DNA from: an uncultured Thermoguttaceae bacterium
Lineage (GTDB): Bacteria; Planctomycetota; Planctomycetia; Pirellulales; Thermoguttaceae
Direction: 5' to 3'
Length of the DNA: 64,000 nucleotides
NCBI GenBank assembly: GCA_938084835.1
Contig: CALKER010000006.1
Location: 186,001 to 250,000, forward strand
Shown here piece by piece: positions 1-10,119 of the stretch. How positions within the stretch are numbered: position 1 is the stretch's first letter; each line of letters opens with the position of its first letter. Both the position numbers and the translations under genes were made by a program. Under the pieces are notes generated by a model. That model saw nothing but the letters and a program-made list of their open reading frames with translations. It ran no database searches and was not told the origin of the DNA.

Positions 1-429
1 CCTTAACCTGCGGAACAGCTCCATCCGTTCCCTCCGCCTCCTGCGTTCAGCTCTCCTCCCATCCGTGGCGAGGCGTTAGCGTACCCGATCCCACTTGAGG
101 AACCAAGACCACTTTTCGAGAAGAACAATCTCTCGATCGGTAACAGGGTGTCGGGTAATCTCTCAATCTGTACGGGGTATCCGGAAAGAGTCGTCAACCT
201 GGGATAAACGGGCATTCTTAGCGGCCCAGCGCAGTTTTAAACCGCCTTAACCACTTACCAAAAACTGCGAAAAACCGTCAATTAAACCTGCAGCAAGAAC
301 TCTGCAGAAGTCATTGGATCAAGACCAAAGGGTCCATCCATGGCCTTGCGCTGGTGACGGGCGCCGCACGGCGTGTAGCTCGGCCAAAGACTTGTGCGAA
401 CACCACTACTTTGGCAAACGAGGGAAACT
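1..429. other. No gene recognised at left edge
   Basis: I see no gene here. The only structure is a weak imperfect direct repeat around AATCTCTC at 127 and 157, a period of 30 bases. The segment lies downstream of the minus-strand creatininase gene. Confidence 0.4.
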
Positions 430-1245
430 TTACGCTGATAAGAAGGGAAATGATTCATCAATCGGGGCTTGGGCAAGTTCGACTAAAAATTGTGCGAGTC
501 GTTCCACTACCACCTCTAGAACCCGACGACCTTTCTCTGCCGTGGCTTTGTGCGGGTTTCCGGCTCCAGTATTTGTTGTCAGAAGATGCCACGCCCGAGT
601 GATCGACACCCACCCTTTGTTGATAGCATCGAACCGCGTGGGCGTTTTCCTCCCTTCGTCGGCGGCCAGAGTGCCGTTGGCATTCCGCAGTACGAGCTCC
701 GGCCAAAAAGCCAAGGCGAGGGATGTTTCCACTTCTCCTGCGTGGTCGTCCGGTTCCTCAAAGATCTGGTGGTAACAATCCTGAAAGATGGCATACCAAT
801 TACAAAGGAACAAATGTGCATCTGTTCTTCCGTATAACTCCCGGAGCACGCTTTTGATCTCGTTGCCACCGTGACTATTAAGGAGCAGGATTTTCTTGAC
901 ACCCTGGTATGCCAATGAGTCCACAAGATCTGATAGCACCCGAAGGAGCGTGCTTGGACGGAGATTGAGCGCAAAGGGAAATTCGCGCTGGTTGGAGACA
1001 GTCCCGTAAGGAATGGTGGGCAAGAGAATGACCCGGGCACCGCGCTGCCAGGCCGCTTCGCAGATTTTTTCCCCGATGAGGTCGCCCTCCCGTGTATCCA
1101 TCGAGTACGGAAGGTGCAGGTTATGGGGCTCGGTCGCACCCAGTGGAAGCACGGCTACCTCGTATCGATGTTGTCGGATGATGCCGTACGGTATGTCTGC
1201 CAGTTTCCAAGGCCGAAAGGGCCCAGTGTGTGGTGCCTGGTTCAT
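430..1245 (-). CDS. Creatininase-family amidohydrolase
   Basis: A 271-residue metal-dependent amidohydrolase of the creatininase family, a cytosolic fold that hydrolyses cyclic or linear amides (creatinine, formamides in riboflavin and F420 pathways, or unknown substrates). The family signatures are present: EPHNLHLPYSMD near residues 39-50, LLNSHGGNE near 120, and DDHAGEVETS near 170, which supply the metal ligands (Glu, His, Asp). Length is typical of the family. The ATG at 1243-1245 follows a GAGGAG ribosome binding site at 5-6 bases. No neighbouring gene points to a substrate, so the true reaction is unknown; creatinine itself is only one possibility. Family assignment is secure, function is not. 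Confidence 0.88.
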   Translation of the reverse strand: MNQAPHTGPFRPWKLADIPYGIIRQHRYEVAVLPLGATEPHNLHLPYSMDTREGDLIGEKICEAAWQRGARVILLPTIPYGTVSNQREFPFALNLRPSTLLRVLSDLVDSLAYQGVKKILLLNSHGGNEIKSVLRELYGRTDAHLFLCNWYAIFQDCYHQIFEEPDDHAGEVETSLALAFWPELVLRNANGTLAADEGRKTPTRFDAINKGWVSITRAWHLLTTNTGAGNPHKATAEKGRRVLEVVVERLAQFLVELAQAPIDESFPFLSA

Positions 1246-2195
1246 AGGCGCTCCTCAAGTACTAAAAGACCTAATGCGAATTCTTGCGCGGCGGAACGGA
1301 GGACACTACATAATAAACTAAGCGAAAGGTAACCTCCTGACCGAAGGCCTGTCTTACCACTCCCCAAATGGTGAGTCCTGGATGGTCTGGAGTAAGTTGC
1401 CTTCGATTGTACGGTCGTCAACTCCAGCCGGGGAGGGGTCAAGGCCTCCACTCGCCAGCTACCGGGCTGTACAACCTTGAGGTGTGGCGCTTGCGCTACC
1501 AGTACGCCGGGCTTTTGCGCCGAGACGCCCCCAACAAAAAACGAACGGGGTTCGACGCAAGAGTTTCCAGGGATTGGCTTGTCTTACTTAGCGGTTGATT
1601 AGGTCTCTTCGGATGCCAACTCGTGGGTGGGCAGGAGCCCAGGTAGAGTGCTTGAATCACCGATTGCTCGGAGCTCTCGTGCTCTAAGGGAAAAACGCAG
1701 GGCTTTCGATTCTCATTTGGAGGCGGACTGGTTGTTCGCCTATTACGGCTATGGCCGGAAAGTGGTTTCCGAGCCACTAAGGTCCCAATGATCATCGGAC
1801 ACGCGTGGCTTCAAAAAACTCTCAAAAAACTCAAGCATTAACTCGGGAAAATAAGCTGAGCAGTAGCCTTTTGTTAGAAGTCTATGGTTAGGACGGATCG
1901 TCTGCAGGTATGAAATCTTTTCCCAGGAGTTATTCCAAATATTGCCGCTGATTGGGTACAATATCGGCGGGAACGTTAATGTGCTTCGTTGGAATCGACT
2001 GATCTTAGGGAGGAGTTGGCCAGATGGATTAAGGCGACCAAATTAGGGGGCAAGTCGGGAGTTTGGCTTTGAATTTGACGATAGCCCTTGCCCCCCGGGG
2101 AAGTTATGACCTCGCAGGGTCAGGAATTTAGGTCGGCGGACAGGTGGGGTAATAAACGGAAAGTTGGGATTCTATCTGTTTAGGGAGGGACTGCC
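1246..2195. other. 950-base stretch without recognised gene
   Basis: No coding region that I can support. It contains the divergent upstream regions of the creatininase gene and of the secreted protein at 2196, plus the inverted repeat at 2046-2095 listed separately. Confidence 0.4.
2046..2095. repeat. Inverted repeat upstream of secreted-protein gene
   Basis: GGGGGCAAG at 2046-2054 is perfectly complementary to CTTGCCCCC at 2087-2095, a 9-base stem around a 32-base loop. It lies 100 bases upstream of the GTG start at 2196. It may be an mRNA leader structure or a binding site; no T-run follows, so it is not a standard terminator. Confidence 0.3.
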
Positions 2196-3419
2196 GTGGC
2201 GTGCGTAGCCGGGGGTTGGCCTTGGAAAAGATTGGGGTGTGTAAACCACCGTGGCGACTTTCCCCTGTTACGGGTGGGACTACTTATTGGACTGATTGTA
2301 CCGGGAATTCCCTTGAATGAGGGCTTCGGGCAACAGGTGGCCGTTCAAACTCCGTCGGTTTTTGTTTCGGAAGGATTTTCTGAGACGATTGGGACTTCCT
2401 GGGCAGTGCGAGGACCGAATTGGTTCGCACAGTTCGGAGGAGCTCCAGGAGCAGTGGGATTCGGGCCACAAGGCGTCTATGGAGCCGGAGCTCACCTCGG
2501 ATTTGCTTGGGCCAAGGGCGATTATTCGGGCTACCTGTGGATGTACGGCTACCAAGGATGTGTCCGCTCGGTAATCGGTGTCACTCCGGCAGTGGTGCTT
2601 ACCCCAGGTTGGCCGGGCTGGGTGGCGGACGTGTCCATCTCCCCATTTGTGATGGGGTTTATTCCCGTAGTTGGTTGGGCCCCTGGAATCTTCCATTATC
2701 CGCAGGGTTGGTCGAGCCCGTGGTGGTATCAGCCTTATTGGTGGGGGCCTGGGTGGCCGTACTTTCCCCATTTGCCGCCGCACAGATCACCTGACTCCGA
2801 AAGGCCCTCACCTCGGCCGCCATCTCGCCCTGATTACCGGCGTTCGTTTCCCGAACATCGTCGCGACGCGTTCCCAAGAAACCCTGCTTCCCCAACTGGC
2901 GACATCCCGCGGAGTTTGGAAGGTAAGGTAAGTCACGCGGGTACAGCGGCAAGAGATAGCGGCCGGTTTGACGCTTCCTCTGAAACGGTTGGCGAGAGGT
3001 TTGAGAGCTCCGGGGGAGGCACGATTTATGTTGGCGAGGAGCTCCTCCTTTTCGGCAATGGTTTTTCCCCTAGTGGTGGGGGAGGGGTTACGAGATTCGA
3101 GGGTGTTCATCGCGACGAAAGAAGTTCTGCGGAACTTCCCGTTGCGGGTGTAGCCGAGTTGAAGGCTTTGCGAGCCCGCGAAATCCAAGAGAAGGAGCGA
3201 GAGGCCCGTCAACTGTGGGCCAAAGCGCTTGCGGCGGAATCGGAAGGAAAACTCGGTGTGGCCAAGGTTTACTACCGAATGGTGGCCGCTCGTGCCTCAA
3301 GCCAGCTGCGTGATGAGGCAGTTCGGCGATTGGCAGAATTGGATCGGTCGGGCGAAAGACCGGGCGAGAGGCTGGCCCGCGTTGCCGACAGCTCCGTGCT
3401 CGTAGAGCCGCGGAGATAG
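2196..3419 (+). CDS. Secreted Trp/Gly/Pro-rich protein of unknown function
   Basis: A 407-residue protein I do not recognise. It starts at GTG 2196 after a good GGGAGGGA ribosome binding site at 2183-2190. A hydrophobic segment near residues 25-38 followed by GFGQQ looks like a signal peptide with a long N-region. Residues about 75-200 are rich in Trp, Gly, Tyr and Pro, including PWWYQPYWWGPGWPYFP, then a Pro/Arg/Ser-rich stretch. The last 90 residues change character to charged helix (KEREARQLWAKALAAESEGK) resembling a TPR-like hairpin. Planctomycetes encode many such low-complexity exported proteins. Likely cell-envelope or extracellular; no function can be assigned. Confidence 0.65.
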   Translation: MACVAGGWPWKRLGCVNHRGDFPLLRVGLLIGLIVPGIPLNEGFGQQVAVQTPSVFVSEGFSETIGTSWAVRGPNWFAQFGGAPGAVGFGPQGVYGAGAHLGFAWAKGDYSGYLWMYGYQGCVRSVIGVTPAVVLTPGWPGWVADVSISPFVMGFIPVVGWAPGIFHYPQGWSSPWWYQPYWWGPGWPYFPHLPPHRSPDSERPSPRPPSRPDYRRSFPEHRRDAFPRNPASPTGDIPRSLEGKVSHAGTAARDSGRFDASSETVGERFESSGGGTIYVGEELLLFGNGFSPSGGGGVTRFEGVHRDERSSAELPVAGVAELKALRAREIQEKEREARQLWAKALAAESEGKLGVAKVYYRMVAARASSQLRDEAVRRLAELDRSGERPGERLARVADSSVLVEPRR

Positions 3420-4077
3420 CCGGGTCAAAAAGAAAATTGGGAGCCGGTCGCGTTAGCTGCTTGGTTTGCTTTCCGCAGCACATGTGCGGCGCGCAGCGGG
3501 TCAGAAAAAGAATTTTTTTGGTTTGAGGTTACTGAAAAACGGCAGACATGGTTTACGTGCGATTGGTGCGTCTTGCTCAACGTGGCGAGTGTTCGGAAGC
3601 GCAGAGGGATTTGCGCTCGGAAGGTTTCCCCTGGCTTCTGACAGAGTGAATTGATCCCGCTTTAGGGAGCTGGATTAAGAGGGAAGGCAGGCTTGGGCGG
3701 ACTTGTCGAGAGCAAATCGCTGATCAGGAGACGCTCGATAGAGGCGGCTCATACGACACATCCCTTGCAATGTATGAAGCTCAAAAAGCGAGCCGATAGG
3801 CGCCAAAGATCTTTCCATCGGCGTAAGGTGGCTCCGCGTAGAGGTTAAGTAATTTGTTCTAGTGTGTGAGCACTTGAGGCGGTGCTGATTTGAGGCTTGG
3901 GTTCAGAAAATTGGTAGAATTCTCGGTTTTGCCTTTATTAGCAACTTTGTCCGAGCTAAGAAGAGTGTGGGCAGTCGCCTCGATTTGGGCTTTTTCAAGT
4001 CTGCCGTTCAACGTGGTAGGTTATGGCTTTGCATGATGAGATGGTCTTTTCCACGTGGCCAGAGGTGGAGGAAGTTG
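3420..4077. other. Intergenic region before the pyruvate dehydrogenase genes
   Basis: No gene seen in 658 bases. A frame open from a GTG at 3967 runs into aceE, but the ribosome binding site places the real start at 4078. Presumably holds the promoter of aceE; I see no convincing -35/-10 pair. Confidence 0.4.
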
Positions 4078-6822
4078 ATGGCAATCATTGATGAGGAGCT
4101 GCAAACAGGTACACAGTATCCCTCCGGGGTTCTTCCGGAGCGGGCTGTGGACATTGATCCGCAGGAGACGCAGGAGTGGCTCGAAGCTTTCGACTATGCG
4201 CTTCGCTCTCGTGGAAGCACCCGAGCGATTTATCTTTTGGAACGTCTTAAGCAGCACGCTTTCAACCGTGGTGTGCCGTTTGTTTCGTCGGCCACTACCC
4301 CATATGTCAACACCATTCCGCCGGAGCTAGAGCCACCGTATCCAGGGGATCGGGTAATCGAGCGGCGGATCAAGAGCATTATCCGTTGGAATGCGATGGC
4401 GATGGTCGTCCGGGCCAACCGGGATTCTCCGGGTATAGGTGGACATATTTCCACATTTGCTTCGGCGGCCACGCTCTACGAAGTAGGTTTCAACCATTTT
4501 TTCCGCGGCAAGAGCGGGGAGTTTCCGGGCGACCAAATTTACTTTCAAGGGCATGCGGCCCCGGGAATTTATGCTCGGGCATTTGTGGAAGGTCGGCTCA
4601 GCGAGGAGCAACTTCGCAATTTCCGTCGCGAACTAGCGCCAGGCGGGGGACTGAGCTCCTACCCTCATCCGTGGTTGATGCCTGATTTCTGGGAGTTCCC
4701 CACGGTCTCGATGGGGCTGGGACCAATCATGGCAATTTACCAAGCCCGGTTCAACCGCTATTTGACTAATCGGGGTATCAATCCGCGGGCGGGCGAGTGT
4801 CGCGTGTGGTGTTTTTTGGGGGATGGCGAGTGCGATGAGCCCGAGACTTTGGGAGCCATTACCCTGGCGGCCCGGGAGGGGTTGGACAACCTCATTTTTG
4901 TGGTTAACTGCAATCTGCAGCGGTTGGATGGTCCCGTGCGGGGAAACGGAAAGATTATTCAGGAGCTCGAAGGTGCCTTTCGGGGGGCCGGCTGGAATGT
5001 CATTAAGGTCATTTGGGGTTCTGACTGGGATCCCATTTTCGCTCGCGACACCGAGGGCTTGCTCGTCCAGAGGCTCAATGAAATCGTTGACGGTCAGTTC
5101 CAGAAGTATTCGGTAATGCCGGGGAGTTACATCCGCCAGCATCTCTTCGGGGTTGATCCACGACTAGAAGCTCTAGTTGCCGATCTGACGGATGAGCAGC
5201 TGCGGCGGCTTCGCCGCGGTGGGCATGATCCCGCTAAGGTCTATGCCGCGTACCGGGCAGCCGTGGAGCACCGCGGTTCACCTACCGTCATCCTGGCTAA
5301 AACAATCAAGGGCTACGGTTTGGGCGAGGCCGGTGAGGGGCGCAACATTACGCATCAACAAAAGAAGCTCAATGAAGAGGAGTTGCGGCAATTTCGAGAC
5401 CGATTTGAGATCCCCATTCCCGACAAACTGCTTCCAGAAGCTCCCTTCTATCGGCCGCCCGATGATAGCCCCGAGATGGAATACCTCCGGGAGCGGCGCC
5501 GGGCCCTTGGGGGCTTTCTCCCTCGGCGAAAACGTCCCACGGCCAAACTTAAGCCACCGCGTTGGGAGGATTATGCCGAGTTCTTCGCCGGCAGCGAAGG
5601 TCGGGAAGTCTCGACGACCATGGCCTTTGTGAGGCTGCTGGTCCGCCTGATGCGCGACCGGAATATCGGCAAGTATATTGTGCCGATTGTTCCCGACGAG
5701 GCCCGCACCTTCGGAATGGAGGCCTTGTTCCGCCAGTTTGGAATTTACTCAAGTAAGGGGCAGTTGTACGAGCCGGTGGACTCGGACACCGTGCTCTACT
5801 ACCGCGAGGCTGTGGACGGGCAGATCTTGGAGGAGGGGATTACTGAGGCAGGCTCGATCTCCTCGTTCATTGCGGCGGGAACTTGTCACACCACCCACGG
5901 CTTTCCAATGGTGCCGTTCTTTATTTTTTACTCCATGTTTGGGTTCCAGCGGGTGGGTGACCTCATTTGGGCTGCAGGGGACATGCGGTGCCGAGGTTTT
6001 CTCCTGGGAGGCACGGCAGGACGGACCACTTTGGCGGGGGAAGGCTTGCAACACCAGGATGGCAACAGTCACCTTTTTGCCCTGGCTTATCCCACGATCG
6101 AAGCCTACGATCCCTGCTATGCTTATGAAATGGCGGCGATCATCCTTGACGGCTTGCGGCGAATGTTTTATTTCGAGCAGGATGTATTTTACTACATTAC
6201 GCTGATGAACGAAAATTACGAGATGCCGCCGTTGCCCATGATTCCCCCGGGACCGGTAAGCACGGTTTCTGAAGCGATCTGTCGGGGCATCTACCGTCTT
6301 TCGGAAAAGTACGTGGGAACAGAGGAACCAAAAGTCGTCCTCTTTGGCAGTGGGGCGATCCTGCGAGAGGCACTTCGGGCTCAGCAGCTTTTGGCAGAAA
6401 AATTTGGCGTTTCCAGTCACGTGTACAGTGTGACAAGCTATAAGCGGCTTTATCGGGAGGCGCGGGCTTGCATGCGGTGGAATAGGCTCCATCCGGATCA
6501 GCCGCCGCGACGCTCCTTTTTAGAGCAGATGCTGGAAGGGGAGCAAGGTCCGGTAGTAGCCGCTTTAGACTATGTAGCAGCAGTGGCCCTATCGGTAGCG
6601 CCGTGGGTTCCCCAGCCGTATATCGTTCTGGGTACTGATGGTTTCGGTCGAAGCGAGGCCCGTCCGGAGTTGCGACGCTTTTTCGAGGTGGATGCTGAAA
6701 ACATTGCTCTGGCAGCGTTGACGGAACTGGCTCGCTTGGGCAAGTTCCCGCGGGAGCGATTGGCCTCAGCGATTGTTGAATTGGGGATAGATCCGGAAAA
6801 GCCCGATCCCGCCATCTCGTAA
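4078..6822 (+). CDS. aceE: Pyruvate dehydrogenase E1 component, homodimeric type
   Basis: Thiamine-diphosphate enzyme that decarboxylates pyruvate and acetylates the E2 lipoyl group, linking glycolysis to the TCA cycle. At 914 residues it matches the single-chain (E. coli-like) E1 rather than the alpha/beta type. The ThDP-binding region is seen near residue 248: GDGECDEPETLGA, followed by NCNLQRLDGPVRGNGKI. Central and C-terminal transketolase-like domains follow (GTAGRTTLAGEGLQHQDG, YVTS-type region). I chose ATG 4078, preceded by GGTGGAGGAAG, over an in-frame GTG at 3967. First gene of an aceE-E2-lpd set with gaps of 171 and 255 bases, so transcription as a unit is likely but not proven. 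Confidence 0.95.
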   Translation: MAIIDEELQTGTQYPSGVLPERAVDIDPQETQEWLEAFDYALRSRGSTRAIYLLERLKQHAFNRGVPFVSSATTPYVNTIPPELEPPYPGDRVIERRIKSIIRWNAMAMVVRANRDSPGIGGHISTFASAATLYEVGFNHFFRGKSGEFPGDQIYFQGHAAPGIYARAFVEGRLSEEQLRNFRRELAPGGGLSSYPHPWLMPDFWEFPTVSMGLGPIMAIYQARFNRYLTNRGINPRAGECRVWCFLGDGECDEPETLGAITLAAREGLDNLIFVVNCNLQRLDGPVRGNGKIIQELEGAFRGAGWNVIKVIWGSDWDPIFARDTEGLLVQRLNEIVDGQFQKYSVMPGSYIRQHLFGVDPRLEALVADLTDEQLRRLRRGGHDPAKVYAAYRAAVEHRGSPTVILAKTIKGYGLGEAGEGRNITHQQKKLNEEELRQFRDRFEIPIPDKLLPEAPFYRPPDDSPEMEYLRERRRALGGFLPRRKRPTAKLKPPRWEDYAEFFAGSEGREVSTTMAFVRLLVRLMRDRNIGKYIVPIVPDEARTFGMEALFRQFGIYSSKGQLYEPVDSDTVLYYREAVDGQILEEGITEAGSISSFIAAGTCHTTHGFPMVPFFIFYSMFGFQRVGDLIWAAGDMRCRGFLLGGTAGRTTLAGEGLQHQDGNSHLFALAYPTIEAYDPCYAYEMAAIILDGLRRMFYFEQDVFYYITLMNENYEMPPLPMIPPGPVSTVSEAICRGIYRLSEKYVGTEEPKVVLFGSGAILREALRAQQLLAEKFGVSSHVYSVTSYKRLYREARACMRWNRLHPDQPPRRSFLEQMLEGEQGPVVAALDYVAAVALSVAPWVPQPYIVLGTDGFGRSEARPELRRFFEVDAENIALAALTELARLGKFPRERLASAIVELGIDPEKPDPAIS

Positions 6823-6993
6823 GGGTTTGGCTAGGCTGCAGTGACATTCTTAAAACCTCCAATTCTTTTGTCGCTGTGGCGAAGCGGGCGGTGTGTCAGC
6901 AGTTTTTCTGGTGACTGGCGGTTTTCGGAAGTGAGTGTAACAGTCGCGTTGGGTCTCAGGGCCACCCAGTAACAAGGGGAAAGTGGTGCTACT

Positions 6994-8421
6994 ATGCCGA
7001 TCGAATTTCGTTTGCCGTCTTTGGGAGAAAATGTTCGCACCGGTGATGTCGTTAAAGTTCTTGTCAGGGAAGGAGATGTCATTGAAGCCAACCAAGGAAT
7101 TTGCGAATTAGAAACGGATAAAGCGGTAGTGGAAATACCCTGCCCACATGCAGGACGGATCCTCAAGCTTCATATCCAAGAAGGGCAGACGGTAGAAGTG
7201 GGGCAGGTGTTGCTCACGTTGGCAGGAGTCGGAGAAGCAGTTAGCGAGGTTCCCTCGACCGGAGTTGCAGTTGGGGCTACAGCTGGTGTGGGACAATCGG
7301 CGCCTGAAGGACAACCGTCTGCCACAACGGCAACTGGGGCTGCGGGCAGCTCGGGACCGGACGGCCTTCGCGGGCAAGCCCCCATGGGGGTTCAGGTAGC
7401 AACTCAGCCCCTCTATGGCGCTGGGGAACCAATTCCTGCGGGGCCCCTTGCCCGTCGACTCGCTCGTCAGCTGGGCGTGGATCTGCGATTTGTTCGTGGC
7501 AGCGGTCCCGGCGGTCGGATCACGCCGGAAGATGTGGAGGCAGCCTCCCGCACTTTGATTCCCGGTCAGGCGCCGCCGACGCCAACGGTCGTCCCGCCCC
7601 CTGCGGCCGCTGCTCCCTCGGTTACTCCTGCAGAGGCCCCAAAAGTCCGGGGCCCCTCTGCGGCGGCAGAAGTAACAGTTCCCAGTCCTCCTCCCGGCGA
7701 ACCAGGCCGCGATGCGTGGGGCCCAATCCGTCGCGAGCGGATGAGCCGAATTCGCCTTACCATCGCTGAGCAAATGGTGCGATCGGTTTCCCATATCCCC
7801 CATGTCACTAACTTTGATGAGGCCGATGTCACCGACCTGGAGCAGCTCCGTAAGCAGGTGCCGGAGAATTTTGTCGGTGCTGGTGTCAAGTTGACAATCA
7901 TGCCTTTTGTGATGAAAGCGGTGGCACTAGCGCTCCGCCACCACCCGGCTGTCAACGCCAGCCTCGACATGGAGCGCCAGGAAATTATCTACAAAGAGTA
8001 CGTGCATCTGGGGATCGCTGTGGATACGCCGCGAGGGCTGGTGGTACCAGTGGTACGAAATGCGGATCGAATGAGCATCTCCGAGCTAGCTCGAGCCTTG
8101 GCAACCTTGGCGGAGCGTGCCCGGAACGCTCAATTTGGGGTCGAGGAGCTCCGCGGTGGCACTTTCACAATCAGTAATTTAGGTGCCGTTGGGGGGCGAT
8201 TCAGCACGCCAATCATCAACTATCCGGAAGTGGCCATTCTCCTTTTGGGCCGATCCCGGTGGCAGCCAGTAGCCCGCGATGGTCGAATTGAATCCCGGTT
8301 CATGATGCCACTGAGTCTTTCTTACGATCATCGCTTGATCGACGGTGCCACCGCGCAGAGGTTTCTTAACGAAGTGATCGAGTGGCTGCAATCGCCGGGC
8401 AAGCTGCTGTTGGCGGAGTGA
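6994..8421 (+). CDS. aceF: Dihydrolipoamide acetyltransferase (E2 of pyruvate dehydrogenase)
   Basis: Core subunit of the pyruvate dehydrogenase complex; transfers the acetyl group from lipoyl-lysine to CoA. Domains in order: one lipoyl domain (residues 1-80, lipoylated Lys in ELETDKAVVEIP near 44), a flexible Ala/Pro/Gly linker, a peripheral subunit-binding domain (PLARRLARQLGVD...GRITPEDVE, about 150-180), a second Ala/Pro linker, and the catalytic domain (235-475) ending with the active-site motif SYDHRLIDGA. Length 475 is normal for a single-lipoyl E2, fewer lipoyl repeats than in E. coli. Its position between E1 and E3 genes supports pyruvate rather than 2-oxoglutarate as substrate. Confidence 0.95.
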   Translation: MPIEFRLPSLGENVRTGDVVKVLVREGDVIEANQGICELETDKAVVEIPCPHAGRILKLHIQEGQTVEVGQVLLTLAGVGEAVSEVPSTGVAVGATAGVGQSAPEGQPSATTATGAAGSSGPDGLRGQAPMGVQVATQPLYGAGEPIPAGPLARRLARQLGVDLRFVRGSGPGGRITPEDVEAASRTLIPGQAPPTPTVVPPPAAAAPSVTPAEAPKVRGPSAAAEVTVPSPPPGEPGRDAWGPIRRERMSRIRLTIAEQMVRSVSHIPHVTNFDEADVTDLEQLRKQVPENFVGAGVKLTIMPFVMKAVALALRHHPAVNASLDMERQEIIYKEYVHLGIAVDTPRGLVVPVVRNADRMSISELARALATLAERARNAQFGVEELRGGTFTISNLGAVGGRFSTPIINYPEVAILLLGRSRWQPVARDGRIESRFMMPLSLSYDHRLIDGATAQRFLNEVIEWLQSPGKLLLAE

Positions 8422-8676
8422 GCTAAACGTTGACTCTCCACCTTTGCCCTATTGAGTAGTGCGCCCTCGCAACGAAAATAAAGCTGACGAAGTCAAAAGA
8501 GAACTGTGCGGCACCAGAGGGTGGGGAGAGCTTTTCCGCGCTCAAGTCGCCTCAAGGGCATTCCGCGGAGTGAGAATGAAACGTGGGACACTCGGATAGT
8601 TCGGCACTGAGGATGAAGTGTCCCGCCAGGAATCGGTACAAACTGTTTTGAGCAAAATTACTCTGGGAGGAGTGGA

Positions 8677-10119
8677 ATGGAAGAAGCGGAACTCGTGGTT
8701 TTAGGTGCGGGTCCAGGGGGATATGCCGCTGCCTTTCTTGCTGCCGACCAGGGGTTGGAGGTTACCCTGGTGGACCAGGAACCGCGTTTGGGTGGAGTAT
8801 GTCTTTTGCGAGGATGTATTCCTTCCAAAGCTCTGCTCTATGTCGCCCGAATGATGCACGAAGTAGAAAACCTCCGGCACTGGGGTGTTGACTTCGGTCA
8901 GCCAAAGGTCGACTTTGCACAACTCCGAGCTCAAAAGGAAAAAGTCATCGCCACTTTAACCGGGGGATTGGGACAACTTGCGAAAAAGCGGAACGTGCGG
9001 GTAATTCGGGCTCGGGCGGAGTTTGCCGATGCCAAACGCCTGCGGTTGGAGCCGGTGGATGGGCAACCGCCTGAAGTTTCCGAGCTTTCTTTCGAGCGAC
9101 TGATTTTGGCATGCGGATCGCGCGCCATTCGGCTTTCCCTCTTTGACGGGCTCGGAGAACTTGTGCTAAGCTCGCGTGAGGCGCTCGATTTGCCCGTCAT
9201 CCCTGAGACACTTTTGGTGGTTGGGGGTGGTTACATTGGTCTTGAGTTGGGCATGGTTTATGCCACTCTGGGAAGCCGGGTTACTGTGGTGGAAATGACC
9301 GAGGGATTGCTCCCCGGAGTCGATCGAGACTTGGTTCGCCCCCTGGAAGCACGACTTCGTAAGCTATTTGCCGGCATTTACTTAGAAACAAAAGTCATCG
9401 GTGCGGAACGGGTGGGGGATGCCGTGAAAGTATTTCTTGACGGCAAGAACGGGAAAGACAGTGCCGTTTTTTCTCGCATCTTGGTGGCCGTGGGACGTCG
9501 CCCCAATGGAGACCAGGTGGGGGCCGAGAGAATCGGTTTACGGATGACACCGCAAAACTTCGTTGTTGTGGACGAATTTCTACAGACTTCGGTACCAGGG
9601 ATTTATGCGATCGGTGATGTCGCGGGGCAACCCATGCTTGCTCACAAGGCAACACACCAGGGAAAAACCGCGGTAGAGAATGTCTTGGGTGAAAGGGTTT
9701 CTTTTCAGCCGCGGGCCATTCCGGCGGTTGTATTTACCGAGCCGGAAATCGCTTGGACGGGACTTACCGAATCCGCGGCTCGAGCTGAAGGCCGGGAGTT
9801 TGATACAGCAGTCTTTCCTTGGGGTGCGAGCGGTCGGGCTCAGGCGACGGGGGCCACCGACGGCTTGACAAAGTGGATTATCGACCGCGCAAGCGGACGC
9901 GTGCTCGGTTGTGGCATCGTGGGGATGGGGGCTGGGGATCTGATCGGCGAGGCCACCTTGGCAATCGAGATGGGGGCCCATATCGCCGATGTGGCGGGGA
10001 CAATTCATCCTCATCCCACTTTGTGCGAGACAGTGGGGATGGCAGCGGAAGTTTACCTGGGAATTGCCACGGATATTTATCGGCCTCGCCAGGCACCCGC
10101 TCCCAAAACAGGCAAGTAA
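8677..10119 (+). CDS. lpdA: Dihydrolipoyl dehydrogenase (E3)
   Basis: FAD-dependent disulfide oxidoreductase that reoxidises dihydrolipoamide with NAD+. Seen: N-terminal FAD Rossmann motif (VLGAGPGGYAAA), redox-active disulfide CLLRGC near residues 43-48, NAD-binding GGGYIGLELG near 183, the second FAD segment GIYAIGDVAG, and the C-terminal catalytic HPHPTLCETVG near 447. Full length at 480 residues. ATG 8677 follows GGGAGGAGTGGA. Completes the pyruvate dehydrogenase gene set; may also serve 2-oxoglutarate dehydrogenase or the glycine cleavage system if those lack their own E3. Confidence 0.96.
   Translation: MEEAELVVLGAGPGGYAAAFLAADQGLEVTLVDQEPRLGGVCLLRGCIPSKALLYVARMMHEVENLRHWGVDFGQPKVDFAQLRAQKEKVIATLTGGLGQLAKKRNVRVIRARAEFADAKRLRLEPVDGQPPEVSELSFERLILACGSRAIRLSLFDGLGELVLSSREALDLPVIPETLLVVGGGYIGLELGMVYATLGSRVTVVEMTEGLLPGVDRDLVRPLEARLRKLFAGIYLETKVIGAERVGDAVKVFLDGKNGKDSAVFSRILVAVGRRPNGDQVGAERIGLRMTPQNFVVVDEFLQTSVPGIYAIGDVAGQPMLAHKATHQGKTAVENVLGERVSFQPRAIPAVVFTEPEIAWTGLTESAARAEGREFDTAVFPWGASGRAQATGATDGLTKWIIDRASGRVLGCGIVGMGAGDLIGEATLAIEMGAHIADVAGTIHPHPTLCETVGMAAEVYLGIATDIYRPRQAPAPKTGK

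Noticed and set aside
5749..6492. 247-codon minus-strand frame within aceE
   Set aside because: Shadow of the aceE coding sequence.
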